From JAXDLK01 sp034666665 (lineage in GTDB: Bacteria; Desulfobacterota; Binatia; JACPRU01), in the NCBI GenBank assembly GCA_034666665.1, contig JAXDLK010000074.1:1-13047 (forward strand): 13,047 nt of DNA, given 5' to 3'. The stretch's first letter is position 1. Every line of letters begins with the position of its first letter. Positions 5,606 to 13,047 of this stretch are shown piece after piece. A program made the position numbers and the translations under genes. A model generated the notes under the pieces. That model did not search any database. It saw nothing but the letters and a program-made list of their open reading frames with translations, and was not told the DNA's origin.

Positions 5606-5709
5606 GGGTGAGGGTTGGTCCGAAGGGATTTCGAAGCGAAATTTCGTGACCGACAAGGAGAGCACCCTCACCCGGCGCTCCGCGCCGGCCTCTCCCTGGA
5701 AGGGAGAGG
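5606..5709. repeat. Nested palindromic intergenic repeat
   Basis: This sits between the convergent Lgt-like gene and yraN. Outer 10-bp arms are GGGTGAGGGT (5606-5615) and ACCCTCACCC (5664-5673). Inside are ATTTCG and CGAAAT (5628-5633 and 5637-5642). To the right are two adjoining perfect hairpins: CCGGCGC-TCC-GCGCCGG (5672-5688) and CCTCTCCC-TGGAA-GGGAGAGG (5689-5709). The string CCCTCACCCGGCGCTCCGCG is like dispersed palindromic elements (REP/MITE-like) that I know from many high-GC genomes. It may also act as a two-way transcript end for the converging genes. Only one copy is in the window. Confidence 0.6.
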
Positions 5710-5738
5710 CGAAGAGTCGATTCGGCTGTTACAGGCCA

Positions 5739-6107
5739 TTAGTCGCTCGTCTGGAAGGCGTCCTCGATGTGCTCGATCTTCGGAGCGCCGTCGATCCAGT
5801 CGATGGAGATCACGTCGAAGCGGGCCCGGCTCTCGCCGAGACGGTGAACCGCGAGATACGCCTCGGCGACGCGAGCGAGCCGCCGCTGCTTCCGCGCATC
5901 CACGCTCTCGGAGCCGCTGCCGAAGCCGCGGCCTCCCCGGGAGCGCACCTCCACGAAGACGATCGTCTCCCGATCACGGGTGACGAGGTCGATCTCACCT
6001 GCGCGCGACCGGAAGTTCCGCGCCAGGATCACGTGCCGGCGCCGTTCGAGGTGGCGCGCCGCCGCGTCCTCGGCGGCGCGGCCCCGGTCGCGGCGAAAGA
6101 GGCTCAC
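5739..6107 (-). CDS. yraN: YraN/UPF0102-family putative endonuclease-like protein
   Basis: A 122-residue protein matching the UPF0102 plan: GRAAEDAAARHL near the N terminus, NFRSRAGEIDLVTRD (31-45), FVEVRSR (51-57), ARKQRRL (71-77) and RFDVISID (96-103). The fold is a restriction-endonuclease-like PD-(D/E)XK core; E39, D40 and E53 sit at the expected acidic positions, and the motif lysine is Arg here (EVR), a substitution I believe occurs in the family. The length is normal. The GTG start at 6107 overlaps the transglutaminase stop (GTGA), so it is the last gene of a coupled four-gene operon. The frame is open further upstream, but those residues overlap the transglutaminase gene and lack similarity. 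The cellular role is unsettled; a link to DNA repair or recombination is often proposed. Confidence 0.9.
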   Translation of the reverse strand: MSLFRRDRGRAAEDAAARHLERRRHVILARNFRSRAGEIDLVTRDRETIVFVEVRSRGGRGFGSGSESVDARKQRRLARVAEAYLAVHRLGESRARFDVISIDWIDGAPKIEHIEDAFQTSD

Positions 6108-8161
6108 GGCTCCGGCGCGGACAGCCTCTCGAGCAGCGGATCGATCTCGACGCGTGCGCGCTCGAGCGCGTCGTCCCGGCCCGAGAAACGTGCCTCCTGG
6201 TAGAGAAGCGTGATCCGCTCCACCACGTCGGCCTGACCTCCGAGACGCGCCGCCACCTTCCGGTAGAATTCGTCGGGCGTTTCGGCCGCCGTCTTGTCCA
6301 GGCCTCGTCGCTCGAGGGTGTCGAGCATCGTCACGTAGCGGCGGCTCACCCAGGCGAGCGGTTCCCGCCCCTCGGATGCATTCCGGCCGAAGCGCCGCCA
6401 GAAGAAGAGCGCCGCGACTGCCGCGAGGAGTGCGAGCCCGATCATCCACGGCTGGAGGTACGCACCGTCCGACCCCGTGGCATCGCCGTCCTCCGGCGCG
6501 AACCAGCTGCGCAGGCTCTCCAGCGACAGCGCGCTCCACAGATGCAGCGAGGAATCGCGCAGCGCGAAAGCGAGGTCGATCTGGTCGGAGGCACTGTAGT
6601 TGACGACGTAGCGGTACCAGCGCATCTGCGTCGCATCGACCAGGGCGCCGAGATCGCCGAAGACCCCCTGTCCCGCGCGCCCGGCCGCGGGTGTCGGATC
6701 GAGCGTCTTCCAGCGGCCGTCGATGTACGCCTCGACCCAGCTGTGCGCGTTGCTCTGGCGGACCAGGAAGTAGCCGCCGTACGGGTTCCAGTCACCGCCT
6801 TGATAGCCATTCGCGAGTCGGCTCGGGATACCCGCCTCGCGGAGCATCACCGCGAGCGCCGAGGCGAAGTACTCGCAGTGCCCGCGGCGCGATTCGAACA
6901 GGAAGTACGCGAGCGGATCACCTTTGCCGGGGGCGCCGGGGGTGAGGGTGTACGAGTAGCCGTGACGGAAGTACCTGAGAAGCGCGCGGGCGCGGCTCAC
7001 GTCGTCGGGGATGCCATCCACGAGCTTGGCCACCAGCGCAGTGATGCGTGGATCGATCGCTGCCCGCTGCAAGCTCTCCGGCGTCGGGCGCTCGCTCGCC
7101 TCGCCGAGCGTCGCCGTCACTTCGAAGCGCATGCGGGTGCCGCCCGGCCACACACCCCGCAGGTTGCCGAGCACGTCGGTGTAGATGCCGCTGAACCGGC
7201 CGCGGATCTCGAGGGCACGGCCGAGCGTGAAGATCGCCGTCAGGTCCATCGGCTCGAGGATGATCTCCTGGCGGACGACCGGGCCGCGGCCCACTCGCTG
7301 CGGCGTCTGGAAGACCCCTCGTTGGCGGACGTCGAGCAGCCGGAGCTCGTGCCGGCCGCGCATCCAACGCCGCCCGTCGTAGGCGTCGAGCACGGCGCCG
7401 CGCCAGTACCGCGCATCGTCGAGGAGAGCGTCCGGCTCGTCGAGCGTGACGCGCATCGCGACCGACGTGTCGGCCTTGAGCGCGGTCACGTCGCCGAGCT
7501 CGACCTGGTCCGAGAATCCGGACAGTCCCATGCGCGCGCCGAGCGGATTCGCGAAGAAGCCGGCGCCTACCCGCGGGAACACCACGAACACCGACACGGT
7601 ACAGATGAACAGCAGGAACGTGACCACGACGACCGAACGGAGGAGGGAGGCATCGACGAACGCCTCCTCCTGAAGGCGAGCGCCCTCGCCGGCATCGATC
7701 ACCTGTCGCCGCAGCTGGAAGAGGACCAGCGTCCACGGCGCGAGCAGCAGATACGCCAGGAAGACGACGGCGAAGACCGGCTCGATCGTCAGCGCGGAAG
7801 CCGCCACGAGCTGGAAGAACGAGAGCACGTAGATCTGCAGCCAATCGCGGCTCGCCTTCGCCGACAGCGCCTTCAGGGCGAGGAGCACCAGGAGGAACTC
7901 GGAGATCGCTTGCACCGGCGACGCGTCACCGTAGACGAGCGATCCAACCACCACCGCGAGCGCCACCAGACTGGCCGCACCGGCGAGCCGTGAGTCGACC
8001 TCGCCTCGGCGCCCGAGGAGAAGCTGCCCGATCCCCCACAGGAGCGCCGCCAGCGCGAGGCCGACGTACGCCGCCGAGACCTCACCGGTGGTCGCGACCG
8101 CGAGCACGCCGAGGACGGCGAGGCCGTGACTCGCGATCAGGAACTTTCGCTCGAAGCTCAT
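6104..8161 (-). CDS. TgpA-like transglutaminase membrane protein (DUF3488/transglutaminase/DUF4129)
   Basis: A 685-residue inner-membrane protein. The N terminus has a cluster of hydrophobic segments (about 7-200), matching DUF3488. A large periplasmic transglutaminase-like domain follows, with the Cys-His-Asp triad C429 (GHCEYF), H473 (NAHSWVE) and D488 (DPTP). A further membrane helix lies at about 572-595, and the tail (YVTMLDTLERRGL...TPDEFYRKVA) resembles DUF4129. The plan matches Pseudomonas TgpA, which is needed for viability there; substrates are not settled. The start overlaps the DUF58 gene stop (ATGA), and the gene's own stop overlaps yraN, so expression is coupled. The catalytic residues are intact, so activity is likely. 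Confidence 0.95.
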   Translation of the reverse strand: MSFERKFLIASHGLAVLGVLAVATTGEVSAAYVGLALAALLWGIGQLLLGRRGEVDSRLAGAASLVALAVVVGSLVYGDASPVQAISEFLLVLLALKALSAKASRDWLQIYVLSFFQLVAASALTIEPVFAVVFLAYLLLAPWTLVLFQLRRQVIDAGEGARLQEEAFVDASLLRSVVVVTFLLFICTVSVFVVFPRVGAGFFANPLGARMGLSGFSDQVELGDVTALKADTSVAMRVTLDEPDALLDDARYWRGAVLDAYDGRRWMRGRHELRLLDVRQRGVFQTPQRVGRGPVVRQEIILEPMDLTAIFTLGRALEIRGRFSGIYTDVLGNLRGVWPGGTRMRFEVTATLGEASERPTPESLQRAAIDPRITALVAKLVDGIPDDVSRARALLRYFRHGYSYTLTPGAPGKGDPLAYFLFESRRGHCEYFASALAVMLREAGIPSRLANGYQGGDWNPYGGYFLVRQSNAHSWVEAYIDGRWKTLDPTPAAGRAGQGVFGDLGALVDATQMRWYRYVVNYSASDQIDLAFALRDSSLHLWSALSLESLRSWFAPEDGDATGSDGAYLQPWMIGLALLAAVAALFFWRRFGRNASEGREPLAWVSRRYVTMLDTLERRGLDKTAAETPDEFYRKVAARLGGQADVVERITLLYQEARFSGRDDALERARVEIDPLLERLSAPEP

Positions 8162-9261
8162 GCGACGCGGACGCAGGTGCCGGGCGGGATCGCCGGCGGA
8201 TCACCCGCGGTGACGAACACGCCGGCCGCGCCGCGCGCGATCTCGGCGCGCCAGCGAACGAGCTGCCCCTCACCGGCCTCCGTCTTCGCCGGCTCCACCT
8301 CGGCGAGGAACCCGAACGCGCGCCGCAGCGAGTCGCGACCGAGCGCACGGAAGGAGGCGGTGAAGCTGTAGAGATCGACCCGTTTGCCTTCCCGGGACGC
8401 TTGCCAGACGAGGGCCGTCGCGCGCTCGATCGCGCGCTCGAACGTGGGTCCCGCCGGCCCTCGATCGTCGAAGAAGACGGCGACGGGACGGTCGAGCGCC
8501 CTCCCCTGCTCCTTGACCATCAGCTCGCCCGCACGCGCCGTCACCCGCCAGTGGATCAAGCGCCAGTCGTCCTCGGCGAGGAACGGCCGCAGGTTCAGGA
8601 GCTCTTCACCCAATCGGTCGCGGCGTACCGGCGAGTGCTTGCTCTCCGCCGCGCGTGCCCGATCGTCCTCGCGCCCGATCGCCGGGTAGACGAGGAAGTC
8701 GCACGGGATGGGGACGATCCTCACCTTCTCGAAGAGGCCGAACGGGAAACGCGTCACCAGGTGGAGGGAGCGGAAGCGATGATGACCGCGGCTCTCGAAC
8801 GTCCAGAGCGCGTGGAACGTGCGCTCGGCTCCCGGTTCGAGGCGCGTGACGAAGCCGACCGCTCGCCGCGCGCCACGATCGGCGGCCTCGCGGACCTCGA
8901 TCGCGTATGCGGCCCGCCGGCTGGCGTTTCGCAGCCGGACCTCGAAGACACCGGCGGAGCGCGCGAAGATCTCCTCCGGAAGCCGCCGCTCGACGCGGAT
9001 CGGCTTCACCGAGCGCTCCGAGAGGACGCCGGACACGACGATCAGCGACACCAGCATCGCGAAGATCAGGTAGAAGAGGTTGTGCCCGGTGTTCAGGGCC
9101 GCGAGCCCGATCGCGAACGTGACGGCGAGGAAGAAGTAGCCGTCACGCGTGAAGTGAAGGCTCCGGTACGGGTAGAACCACTCCACCCACGATTCGATGT
9201 CCGCCGCTCGCCGCCGGATCGCCGCCGCGATCCGGCGCGCCCGGAGAGCGATGCGGGTCAC
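8158..9261 (-). CDS. DUF58 domain membrane-anchored protein
   Basis: A 367-residue protein with two adjacent hydrophobic segments (about 42-57 and 62-80). The C-terminal DUF58 region contains its signature RPFLAEDDWRLIHWRVTAR (225-243), followed by a von Willebrand A-like strand (PVAVFFDD, 259-266). Family members pair with MoxR ATPases and transglutaminase proteins, perhaps as an assembly or chaperone complex at the membrane; the mechanism is not known. The GTG start is chosen because it overlaps the MoxR stop (GTGA), like the other joints in the operon. The frame remains open for about 247 codons upstream, but that stretch is antisense-like shadow of the MoxR gene in another frame. The metal-site sequence of classical vWA domains is not clearly seen. 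Confidence 0.93.
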   Translation of the reverse strand: MTRIALRARRIAAAIRRRAADIESWVEWFYPYRSLHFTRDGYFFLAVTFAIGLAALNTGHNLFYLIFAMLVSLIVVSGVLSERSVKPIRVERRLPEEIFARSAGVFEVRLRNASRRAAYAIEVREAADRGARRAVGFVTRLEPGAERTFHALWTFESRGHHRFRSLHLVTRFPFGLFEKVRIVPIPCDFLVYPAIGREDDRARAAESKHSPVRRDRLGEELLNLRPFLAEDDWRLIHWRVTARAGELMVKEQGRALDRPVAVFFDDRGPAGPTFERAIERATALVWQASREGKRVDLYSFTASFRALGRDSLRRAFGFLAEVEPAKTEAGEGQLVRWRAEIARGAAGVFVTAGDPPAIPPGTCVRVA

Positions 9262-10175
9262 AGCGGAACCCGGACTTCGTCGAGGATCGACGCGATCACG
9301 CCCTCCTCGCGCCGCAAGTCGGACACGCCCTCGCCCTTCAATTGCAGCCGGTGGGCGAGGACCGGGATGGCGAGCTCCTTCACCTGCCGCGGAAGGACGT
9401 AGTCCTCGCCTTCCGAGAGGGCCAGCGCCTGGGCCGCACGATAGAGAGCCTGCGCTGCGCGCGGGCTCGCGCCGACGACGACCGCGGGTGAGCGCCGCGT
9501 CGCGGCGGCGATCTCGAGGATGTAACCGACGATCGCCGGATCGACACGCACGCCTTCCACCGCACTCTGCGTCTCGAGCACCTCGTCGGCGCCGAGCACC
9601 GGCGCGAGGTCTTCGGTTCGGATCCGGTTCGTCAGGATCTCCCGCTCCGCGGCGCTGTCCGGGTAGCCGATCGAGATCCGCATCAGGAAGCGGTCGAGCT
9701 GCGACTCCGGCAGCGGAAACGTACCGTGGTACTCCTTGGGATTCTGCGTCGCGAGCACCATGAACGGCCGCGGCAGCGGATACGTATGATGGTCGAGGCT
9801 GATCTGGTTCTCGTTCATGGCCTCGAGCAGCGCGCTCTGGGTACGCGGCGTCGTGCGATTGATCTCGTCGGCGAGCACCAGCTGGTGGAAGATCGGCCCC
9901 TCCTTGAAGACGAACTGCTGCGTGCCGCGGTCGTAGATCGACACCCCGAGGAGGTCGGACGGCAGCAGGTCGCTGGTGAACTGGATCCGCTGGAACGTGC
10001 AACCGATAGAGCGCGCGAGCGCGGACGCGAGCGTGGTCTTGCCGACGCCCGGCACGTCCTCGATCAGCAAGTGCCCGCGGGCGAGAAGCGCCACGACCGC
10101 AAGCCGAACGGCCTCGTGCTTGCCCTTGACGACGCGCTCGATGTTATCGATCAGCGTGGTGATCCGAGCTCTCAT
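9258..10175 (-). CDS. MoxR-family AAA+ ATPase
   Basis: A 305-residue cytosolic ATPase, normal for the family. Walker A is GVGKTT at 43-48, Walker B LVLADE at 99-104, sensor 1 ATQNP at 142-146 and the LPESQLDRF segment lies at 155-163. MoxR ATPases act as chaperones for partner proteins, usually the vWA/DUF58 protein encoded next to them. It is the first gene of the operon MoxR-DUF58-transglutaminase-yraN. The ATG at 10175 gives the typical MoxR N terminus (IERVVKGKHEAVRLA); the frame is open far upstream, antisense to gatA and gatC, which is a GC artefact and not a fusion. Only a weak GGAAAC precedes the start. Confidence 0.95.
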   Translation of the reverse strand: MRARITTLIDNIERVVKGKHEAVRLAVVALLARGHLLIEDVPGVGKTTLASALARSIGCTFQRIQFTSDLLPSDLLGVSIYDRGTQQFVFKEGPIFHQLVLADEINRTTPRTQSALLEAMNENQISLDHHTYPLPRPFMVLATQNPKEYHGTFPLPESQLDRFLMRISIGYPDSAAEREILTNRIRTEDLAPVLGADEVLETQSAVEGVRVDPAIVGYILEIAAATRRSPAVVVGASPRAAQALYRAAQALALSEGEDYVLPRQVKELAIPVLAHRLQLKGEGVSDLRREEGVIASILDEVRVPL

Positions 10176-10193
10176 CGTCTGTCGACCGTTTCC

Positions 10194-10222
10194 AGGGTAC
10201 GCGACGGTAGGGGTCCGTTCAA
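10194..10222 (-). promoter_or_regulatory. Candidate sigma70 promoter of the MoxR operon
   Basis: On the minus strand TTGAAC (plus-strand 10217-10222) is separated by 17 bp from TACCCT (10194-10199). The -35 matches TTGACA at 4-5 positions, but the -10 is only half-matching. The predicted start is about a dozen bases before the ATG at 10175, so the leader would be very short. The site lies in the 102-bp divergent region shared with gatC; I see no convincing promoter for gatC there. Confidence 0.35.
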
Positions 10223-10277
10223 ACCACTCTCCGGCTCCTCGAATCGGCGGACGGCGTGTGGTAAGCGGGCGGCGTAC

Positions 10278-10565
10278 ATGAAGATTTCCGCCGCGGACAT
10301 CCGTCACGTCGCACTCCTCGCGCGCCTCGAGCTCGACGCGGACGAGGAACGGCGGCTCGGCGCGGATCTCCAGACCATCCTCGATTACGTCGAGAAGCTT
10401 CGCGAGCTCGATACCGACGACGTGCCGCCGACGGCGCACGCGCTCGACGATGCCGCAGCGTTCCGCGAGGACGAGGTCCGGAACCTGCCGGATGCGGACC
10501 GGCTGCTCGCAAACGCACCGGACCGGCTCGGCGGCTTCTTCCGCGTTCCGAAGATCATAGAATGA
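10278..10565 (+). CDS. gatC: Asp/Glu-tRNA amidotransferase subunit C
   Basis: A 95-residue protein of normal GatC length, opening with the family hallmark ISAADIRHVALLARLELDADE and ending in the usual PDADRLLANAP...GFFRVPKIIE. GatC wraps around GatA and GatB and stabilises the GatCAB complex, which converts Glu-tRNA-Gln and/or Asp-tRNA-Asn to the amide form in the cytosol. The ATG at 10278 is the natural start; the open frame continuing upstream is shadow of the MoxR gene. It is followed by gatA after an unusual 105-bp gap, while gatA and gatB overlap. Confidence 0.95.
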   Translation: MKISAADIRHVALLARLELDADEERRLGADLQTILDYVEKLRELDTDDVPPTAHALDDAAAFREDEVRNLPDADRLLANAPDRLGGFFRVPKIIE

Positions 10566-10568
10566 CTG

Positions 10569-10630
10569 CGGGAACGATCGGCCGATCGCTCGTAGGCACG
10601 ACGTCGCGAATGCCCGTCCGAGCGTTCCCG
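10569..10630 (+). other. Inverted repeats in the gatC-gatA gap
   Basis: CGGGAACG (10569-10576) and CGTTCCCG (10623-10630) are perfect 8-bp arms 46 bases apart. A 14-bp palindrome, CGATCGGCCGATCG, occupies 10575-10588 and overlaps the left arm. In RNA the two structures compete. No U-tract follows. They begin 3 bases after the gatC stop and may mark a processing or attenuation site within the operon. Confidence 0.4.
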
Positions 10631-10670
10631 TCTTCGACCCCGCGCTGATCCTCCTCGCGCGCTCACGCAC

Positions 10671-12149
10671 ATGTCCGACTGGGCCGATCTCACGCTGGCC
10701 GCGGCTGCCGAGGGGCTTCGTCGCGGGCGCTTCTCCGCAACCGAGCTCGCGAGCGCCGCGCTCGGCGAGATCGACCGCACCGGACCCGTGCTCAACGATT
10801 TCATCACGATCACGCGCGAGGAAGCGCTGCGGCAGGCGGGCGAATCCGACGAGCGGATCGGCCGCGGCCGGCCGCGGTCGCAGCTCGACGGCATCCCGAT
10901 CGCGCTGAAGGACGTCTTCCTCACGCGCGGCGTGCGCACGACCTGCGGCTCGAGGATCCTCGGGAACTTCATGCCGCCCTACGACGGGACGGCGGTGCAG
11001 CGCCTCCGGGACGCGGGCGCCGTGCTCGTCGGCAAGACGAACCTCGACGAGTTCGCCATGGGCTCTTCGAACGAGAACTCCGCGTTCGGACCGTGCCGCA
11101 ACCCGTGGAACCCGGAGCGCGTGCCCGGCGGCTCGTCCGGCGGCTCGGCGGTCGCGGTGGCAGCGCGTCACTGTCTGGGCGCGCTCGGTACCGACACCGG
11201 CGGGTCGATCCGCCTGCCCGCCTCGTACTGCAGCGTCGTCGGCGTCAAGCCGACGTACGGCCGCGTCAGCCGCTACGGCATCGTCGCCTACGCGTCGTCC
11301 CTCGATCAGGTCGGACCGTTCGCGCTCGACGTGCGCGACGCCGCGATCCTGCTCGAAGCGATCGCCGGCCATGATCCGCTCGACTCCACGTCGTCGCCCC
11401 GGCCGGTGCCGCCGCTGCAAGACGTGCTCGAGGGCGGCGTTCGCGGTCTCCGGGTGGGGGTGCCGCGGGAGTACTTTGCCGAAGGGCTCCAGCCGGAGGT
11501 GGAAGCGAGCGTGCGGGCCGCGATCCGCGGTCTCGAGGCCTCCGGAGCGACCGCAGAGCCGGTGTCGCTGCCGCACGCCGGCCACGCGCTCGCGACCTAT
11601 TACGTGCTCGCCACCGCGGAGGCGAGCTCCAACCTCGCCCGTTACGACGGCGTCCGCTACGGCGATCGGGCGCGGGACGCGACGACGCTCGTCGAGGCCT
11701 ACTGCCGCACGCGAGAGCGAGGCTTCGGGGCGGAGGTGAAACGCCGGATCCTCCTCGGCACGTTCGCGCTGTCCGCCGGGTACTACGACGCCTACTACGG
11801 GAAGGCGCAGCGCGTGCGTACGCTGATCCGGCGCGACTTCGATCACGCGTTCGCTTCCTGCGACGTGATCGCCGCTCCGACGGCGCCGACCACGGCGTTC
11901 GCGATCGGCGCGAAGATGGACGATCCGCTGACCATGTACCTGACCGACGTGCTCACGCTCTCCGTGAACCTCGCCGGGCTGCCTGGCCTGTCCGTCCCCT
12001 GCGGCGCCGACGCGGCGGGATTGCCGATCGGGCTCCAGCTGATCGGCCGGCCCTTCGCCGAAGACCTGCTCCTGCGGGTGGCGTTCGCGCACGAGCAGTC
12101 GAGCGGCTGGCGGGCGCGCGTCCCGCCGGTCGTAGAGGTGCGGGCGTGA
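10671..12149 (+). CDS. gatA: Asp/Glu-tRNA amidotransferase subunit A (amidase)
   Basis: A 492-residue amidase-signature enzyme that releases ammonia from glutamine for GatB. The Ser-cisSer-Lys triad is present: K80 (GIPIALKD), S155 in VPGGSSGGSA and nucleophile S179 in GTDTGGSIRLPAS. The C-terminal part contains the expected PTAPTTAF and NLAGLPGLSVPCG segments. The length is normal and no key residue is lost. The start is the ATG giving MSDWADLTLA; no good Shine-Dalgarno precedes it and no upstream in-frame start is apparent. The stop overlaps the gatB GTG (GTGA), so the two subunits are translationally coupled. Confidence 0.97.
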   Translation: MSDWADLTLAAAAEGLRRGRFSATELASAALGEIDRTGPVLNDFITITREEALRQAGESDERIGRGRPRSQLDGIPIALKDVFLTRGVRTTCGSRILGNFMPPYDGTAVQRLRDAGAVLVGKTNLDEFAMGSSNENSAFGPCRNPWNPERVPGGSSGGSAVAVAARHCLGALGTDTGGSIRLPASYCSVVGVKPTYGRVSRYGIVAYASSLDQVGPFALDVRDAAILLEAIAGHDPLDSTSSPRPVPPLQDVLEGGVRGLRVGVPREYFAEGLQPEVEASVRAAIRGLEASGATAEPVSLPHAGHALATYYVLATAEASSNLARYDGVRYGDRARDATTLVEAYCRTRERGFGAEVKRRILLGTFALSAGYYDAYYGKAQRVRTLIRRDFDHAFASCDVIAAPTAPTTAFAIGAKMDDPLTMYLTDVLTLSVNLAGLPGLSVPCGADAAGLPIGLQLIGRPFAEDLLLRVAFAHEQSSGWRARVPPVVEVRA

Positions 12150-13047
12150 GCCGCGGAGCCTTCGAGCCGGTGATCGGCCTCGAGGTGCACGCGCAGCTCC
12201 TCACCCGGTCGAAGCTCTTCTGCGGCTGCTCGACGGAATTCGGCGCGGAGCCGAACTCGCACACCTGCCCCGTCTGCTGCGGCTTTCCCGGCGTGCTGCC
12301 GGTGCTGAACCGTCGCGCGGTCGAGCTCGCCGTGCGCGTCGGGCTCGCCTGCGGATCCGAGATCGCGCCGCTCGCCGAATGGGCTCGCAAGAACTACTTC
12401 TACCCGGACCTGCCGAAGGGCTATCAGATCAGCATGTACGAGGCGCCGATCTGCATCGGCGGCACCGTCGCGTTTCCTCTCGCCGGCGAAGAGAAGCATG
12501 TCCGGCTGACGCGCATCCACATGGAAGAGGACGCCGGCAAGAGCGTCCATGCCGCCGATGCCAGCCTGGTCGATCTCAATCGCGCGGGCGTCCCTCTCCT
12601 GGAGATCGTCAGCGAGCCCGACATCGCCAGTCCCGCCGAGGCCGCCGCCTACCTCCGGCAGCTGCGAGCGATCCTCCAGTATCTCGAGGTGTGCGACGGG
12701 AACATGGAGGAAGGGAGCCTCCGCTGCGACGCGAACGTGTCGATTCGGCCTACGGGGACGAGTGCGCTCGGCACCCGTGCCGAGATCAAGAACCTGAACT
12801 CCTTCAAGGCGGTCGAGCGCGCCCTCGAGCACGAGATCGAGCGGCAGCAGCGCGTGATCGAGAGCGGCGAGAAGGTCGTGCAGGAGACACGGCTCTGGGA
12901 TGCGGACCGGGAGGTCACGCGCTCGATGCGGTCGAAGGAGTTCGCGCACGACTACCGCTACTTCCCCGAGCCGGACCTGCCGCCGCTCCGGGTCGCTCCC
13001 GCCTGGATCGAGGAGATCCGCGCGTCGGTCCCCGAAGGCCCGGTCGA
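12146..13047 (+). CDS. gatB: Asp/Glu-tRNA amidotransferase subunit B, 5' part (runs off window)
   Basis: Open from the GTG at 12146 to the window end (300 codons), with no stop. The N terminus reads SRGAFEPVIGLEVHAQLLTRSKLFCGC, typical of GatB. Zinc-ligand-type cysteines are at 26, 28, 41 and 44, and the hallmark RKNYFYPDLPKGYQIS and RIHMEEDAGK follow. Later come the expected DLNRAGVPLLEIVSEPD, MEEGSLRCDANVS and EIKNLNSF segments. GatB binds the mischarged tRNA, phosphorylates the Glu or Asp side chain with ATP and amidates it with ammonia channelled from GatA. The start overlaps the gatA stop by 4 bp. A small oddity is CPVCCGFPG, where CPVCLGLPG is usual. The C-terminal tRNA-binding part lies outside the window. 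Confidence 0.97.
   Translation, partial: MSRGAFEPVIGLEVHAQLLTRSKLFCGCSTEFGAEPNSHTCPVCCGFPGVLPVLNRRAVELAVRVGLACGSEIAPLAEWARKNYFYPDLPKGYQISMYEAPICIGGTVAFPLAGEEKHVRLTRIHMEEDAGKSVHAADASLVDLNRAGVPLLEIVSEPDIASPAEAAAYLRQLRAILQYLEVCDGNMEEGSLRCDANVSIRPTGTSALGTRAEIKNLNSFKAVERALEHEIERQQRVIESGEKVVQETRLWDADREVTRSMRSKEFAHDYRYFPEPDLPPLRVAPAWIEEIRASVPEGPV

Noticed and set aside
5739..6539. Long 266-residue form of YraN
   Set aside because: The first 144 residues overlap the transglutaminase gene in another frame and bear no similarity to UPF0102; the GTG at 6107 gives the normal length.
6542..7993. 483-codon plus-strand open frame
   Set aside because: It is antisense to the transglutaminase gene, which has an intact catalytic triad. 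Its composition is that of a GC-rich shadow and no domain is recognisable.
7990..9402. 470-codon plus-strand open frame
   Set aside because: It lies opposite the DUF58 gene and the end of the transglutaminase gene, with no recognisable domain and shadow-like composition.
8158..10002. 614-residue DUF58 protein with a long N-terminal extension
   Set aside because: The extra residues are the MoxR gene read in another frame; the GTG at 9261 overlapping the MoxR stop fits the operon pattern and family length.
9258..12092. Giant 944-residue MoxR fusion protein on the minus strand
   Set aside because: The upstream 639 residues are antisense to gatA and gatC, with low-complexity arginine-rich composition. 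The MoxR family start is the ATG at 10175.

Overview
The window is high-GC, gene-dense bacterial chromosome with short intergenic gaps and many 4-bp start/stop overlaps (ATGA or GTGA). No rRNA, tRNA, transposase, integrase or CRISPR array was seen. The gene content is a sigma54-type two-component system, a GatCAB amidotransferase, a MoxR/DUF58/transglutaminase operon, a variant Lgt-like protein and a secreted fibronectin-III-like protein. This suits a soil or sediment lineage such as Acidobacteriota or a deltaproteobacterial-type phylum. That placement is an inference from gene content and GC, not from a marker tree.

Layout. (1) 1-1909, plus strand: the 3' part of a sensor histidine kinase, overlapping an NtrC-family sigma54 activator. 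(2) 1910-2118: a gap with two tandem GG-N10-GC sequences resembling sigma54 promoters and a 6-bp dyad upstream of them. They lead into a secreted protein gene (2119-2844) with a strong Shine-Dalgarno. (3) 2845-3300: no conventional gene on the plus strand. The minus strand appears to carry a structured RNA with a 14-codon ORF, whose ribosome-binding region can pair with about 20 nt of the usual 16S rRNA 3' end. It ends in an 11-bp long-range helix followed by a U-rich tract. (4) 3301-4578, minus: serS. (5) 4740-5567, plus: an Lgt-family membrane protein with changed active-site residues. (6) 5568-5738: a palindromic repeat between convergent genes. (7) 10175 down to 5739, minus: a four-gene operon (MoxR ATPase, DUF58 protein, transglutaminase membrane protein, YraN), with every junction overlapping by 4 bp. 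(8) 10278-13047, plus: gatC, gatA and the 5' part of gatB.

How the genes work together. The kinase and regulator probably form one signalling pair, and the sigma54-like sites just downstream suggest that the secreted protein gene is a target. The MoxR/DUF58/transglutaminase genes form a familiar envelope-associated module, here with the nuclease-like gene yraN translationally coupled behind it. SerS and GatCAB both serve tRNA charging; GatCAB makes Gln-tRNA and/or Asn-tRNA by amidation. The most unusual stretch is the putative minus-strand RNA downstream of serS.
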